NCBI RefSeq assembly: GCF_900102315.1
Contig: NZ_FNBL01000004.1
Location: 62,001-126,000, forward strand
Direction: 5' to 3'
From: Celeribacter baekdonensis
GTDB lineage: Bacteria; Pseudomonadota; Alphaproteobacteria; Rhodobacterales; Rhodobacteraceae
Length of the DNA stretch: 64,000 bases
Under the pieces are notes generated by a model, which searched no databases, was not told where the DNA came from, and was given only the letters and a program-made list of their open reading frames with translations. Numbering within the stretch: the stretch's first letter is position 1; each line of letters opens with the position of its first letter. Shown here one piece after another: positions 62,987 through 64,000 of the stretch. The position numbers and the translations under genes are program-made.

Positions 62987-63750
62987 CCACTCGGTTGAAG
63001 AAACTGTTTCATGCGCGACAGGGTCACCTGCCGCCCGATCAGGTCGAGAAAGGCCGAGGTTTCCGCATCCAGCCCGGCGCGCAGGGCTGCCCGTCGAGGG
63101 GCGTTCCAGAGGATCGCCTTGGTCGCCAGCGCAGAGCCCGTCTCGATCGCGCCCAGCAGGGCCAGCGCCCGGGTCTCGGGCGCATCATCCACGGCCTGCA
63201 CCAGCCCCAGGCGCAGCAACTCCTCAACCTCGTGCCGGCGGTTGGCCATCAGCCAGCCCCGCGCCTGTGCTGTGCCGATCAGGTCCGGCAGGACAACAGT
63301 CCAGCCACCATCAGGCGCGAAACCCATGGTGCCGTAATAGGGTTGCACAAAGGCGCCGGGCGCCGCCACGGCGAGATCGGAGCCAAAGAGCAGGCCCGCC
63401 GAGCCGCCGGTCGCTGCGCCGCACAGGGCGGTCGCGATGACCACGGGCATGGCGATCATGCGGGCGATCAGGTCCTGCAGGGCCGGCACCACCGTCCGGG
63501 CGTAGTCTTCCGCGCGACCCTCTTGTGCCGCCTCGAAGAACCGGCCCACGTCGCCACCGGTGGAAAAATTTCGTCCGCCGCAGATCAGCGCCTTCTGCGC
63601 GCCGGAGCGTTCCAGTGCATCGAACGCAGCATGCAGCGCCGCCAGCAATCCCGGTTCCAGTGCATTGGCGCGCGGGGCCGTCATGGTGATCCGAAAGCAG
63701 GCCTCCCCACCGGGAAGGTCAAAGATTTCGCGGGAAATCAGGTCGGTCAT
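62983..63750 (-). CDS. enoyl-CoA hydratase/isomerase family protein
   Basis: A 255-aa crotonase-fold protein. The oxyanion blocks are ALICGGRNFSTGGDVGRFFEAAQ and IATALCGAATGGSAGLLFGSDLAV. The position of the usual catalytic Glu reads YYGTMGFAPDGGWTVVLP, so the reaction may be isomerisation rather than hydration. It overlaps the TetR fragment upstream and the synthetase downstream by ATGA. Confidence 0.87.
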   Translation of the reverse strand: MTDLISREIFDLPGGEACFRITMTAPRANALEPGLLAALHAAFDALERSGAQKALICGGRNFSTGGDVGRFFEAAQEGRAEDYARTVVPALQDLIARMIAMPVVIATALCGAATGGSAGLLFGSDLAVAAPGAFVQPYYGTMGFAPDGGWTVVLPDLIGTAQARGWLMANRRHEVEELLRLGLVQAVDDAPETRALALLGAIETGSALATKAILWNAPRRAALRAGLDAETSAFLDLIGRQVTLSRMKQFLQPSG

Positions 63751-64000
63751 GGTGCCAGCCCCTTGCAGATGAAGGCATGCGTCTCTCTCACCACGCGTTC
63801 GATATCGACCTCCTCTTCCCAGAGCACGAAACGCTCGCCCAGGGCCTTGGCGATGCCCATCAGCGCCCAGGCGCGCACCTCGGCGTCACCGGCCGAGATC
63901 TCGCCCCGGCGCTCGGCCTTCTCCAGTTGCTCGGCGTAGACCTTGCCGAAGGCCATGTAATAGTCGCGGTAGGCGTCGGGATCGACGAAACGGGCCTCCT
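63747..64000 (-). CDS. TetR-family regulator, C-terminal part (window edge)
   Basis: The frame stays open to the right edge, so the 5' end is outside the window. The visible 83 or so residues include VDPDAYRDYYMAFGKVYAEQLEKAERRGEI and the helical ending DIERVVRETHAFICKGLAP. This is the ligand-binding domain of TetR/AcrR regulators, with the usual R-G-E-I segment. It overlaps the hydratase gene (ATGA), so it probably autoregulates the acyl-CoA operon. The DNA-binding part cannot be seen. Confidence 0.75.
   Translation of the reverse strand, partial: EARFVDPDAYRDYYMAFGKVYAEQLEKAERRGEISAGDAEVRAWALMGIAKALGERFVLWEEEVDIERVVRETHAFICKGLAP

Noticed and set aside
62929-63939. 336-codon plus-strand open frame opposite the hydratase and TetR genes
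   Set aside because: High-GC antisense frame; the minus strand has coherent family motifs and ATGA coupling.

Overview
The window looks like chromosomal DNA of a Rhodobacterales alphaproteobacterium (Roseobacter group). The evidence is a Rhodobacter-type porin, the DUF3576 lipoprotein-leuS-lptE-holA order, a CcrM-type GANTC methyltransferase, the pmbA-cysQ-like and DUF4170-waaA-like-lpxK orders, and an alphaproteobacterial flagellar cluster. Many genes overlap by the ATGA pattern, so transcription units are easy to trace. No rRNA, tRNA, CRISPR array or intact insertion sequence was recognised.

Layout. (1) 0-26 kb is mostly housekeeping: YggS, porin, leuS-lptE-holA, a luciferase-like oxidoreductase, a flavoprotein/enoyl-CoA hydratase/SDR operon, a DUF2125 protein, pmbA and a CysQ-like phosphatase, a glycosylglycerate synthase/phosphatase pair, the lipid A genes (with a WaaA-like protein that has lost its usual active-site motifs), a DsbA-family thioredoxin, a DciA-like protein, mutY, alkB, ccrM and rnhB. 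(2) 26-45.6 kb is a compact flagellar block in four alternating units. These are fliI (-); flgBC-fliEQ-flgFGAH-fliL1 (+); fliL2-[135 aa]-motE-motA-[807 aa]-flhA-fliR-flhB-[FliJ-like] (-); and fliF-fliH-fliN-fliP (+). A membrane-anchored winged-helix protein ends against fliI. The two divergent promoter gaps carry CtrA-like boxes next to GANTC sites, and the ccrM promoter itself has three GANTC sites in 39 bp. This suggests a link between the cell cycle and flagellum assembly. (3) 45.6-60.5 kb is an accessory metal, sulfur and ion stress region. It begins at an IS91-type transposase scar. It holds an NreA-like regulator and NreB-like nickel exporter, a Crp-like regulator, YnfA, a periplasmic rhodanese, a chimeric dsrE/rhodanese pseudogene, a DUF1499 protein, an MFS carrier, a sterol-desaturase-family protein, an ArsR-rhodanese fusion, a multicopper oxidase with a small secreted partner, SulP-UspA and a KtrAB-type potassium system. 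(4) 60.7-64 kb is a visibly more GC-rich acyl-CoA operon: a TetR fragment, an enoyl-CoA hydratase, an acyl-CoA synthetase and two MaoC-like hotdog proteins.

Not seen in the window: motB, fliG, fliM, flgDEIKL, fliK, flagellin, or a WaaA with intact motifs. These must lie elsewhere if the flagellum and lipid A core are functional. All functional names come from reading the proteins by eye; no database search was run.
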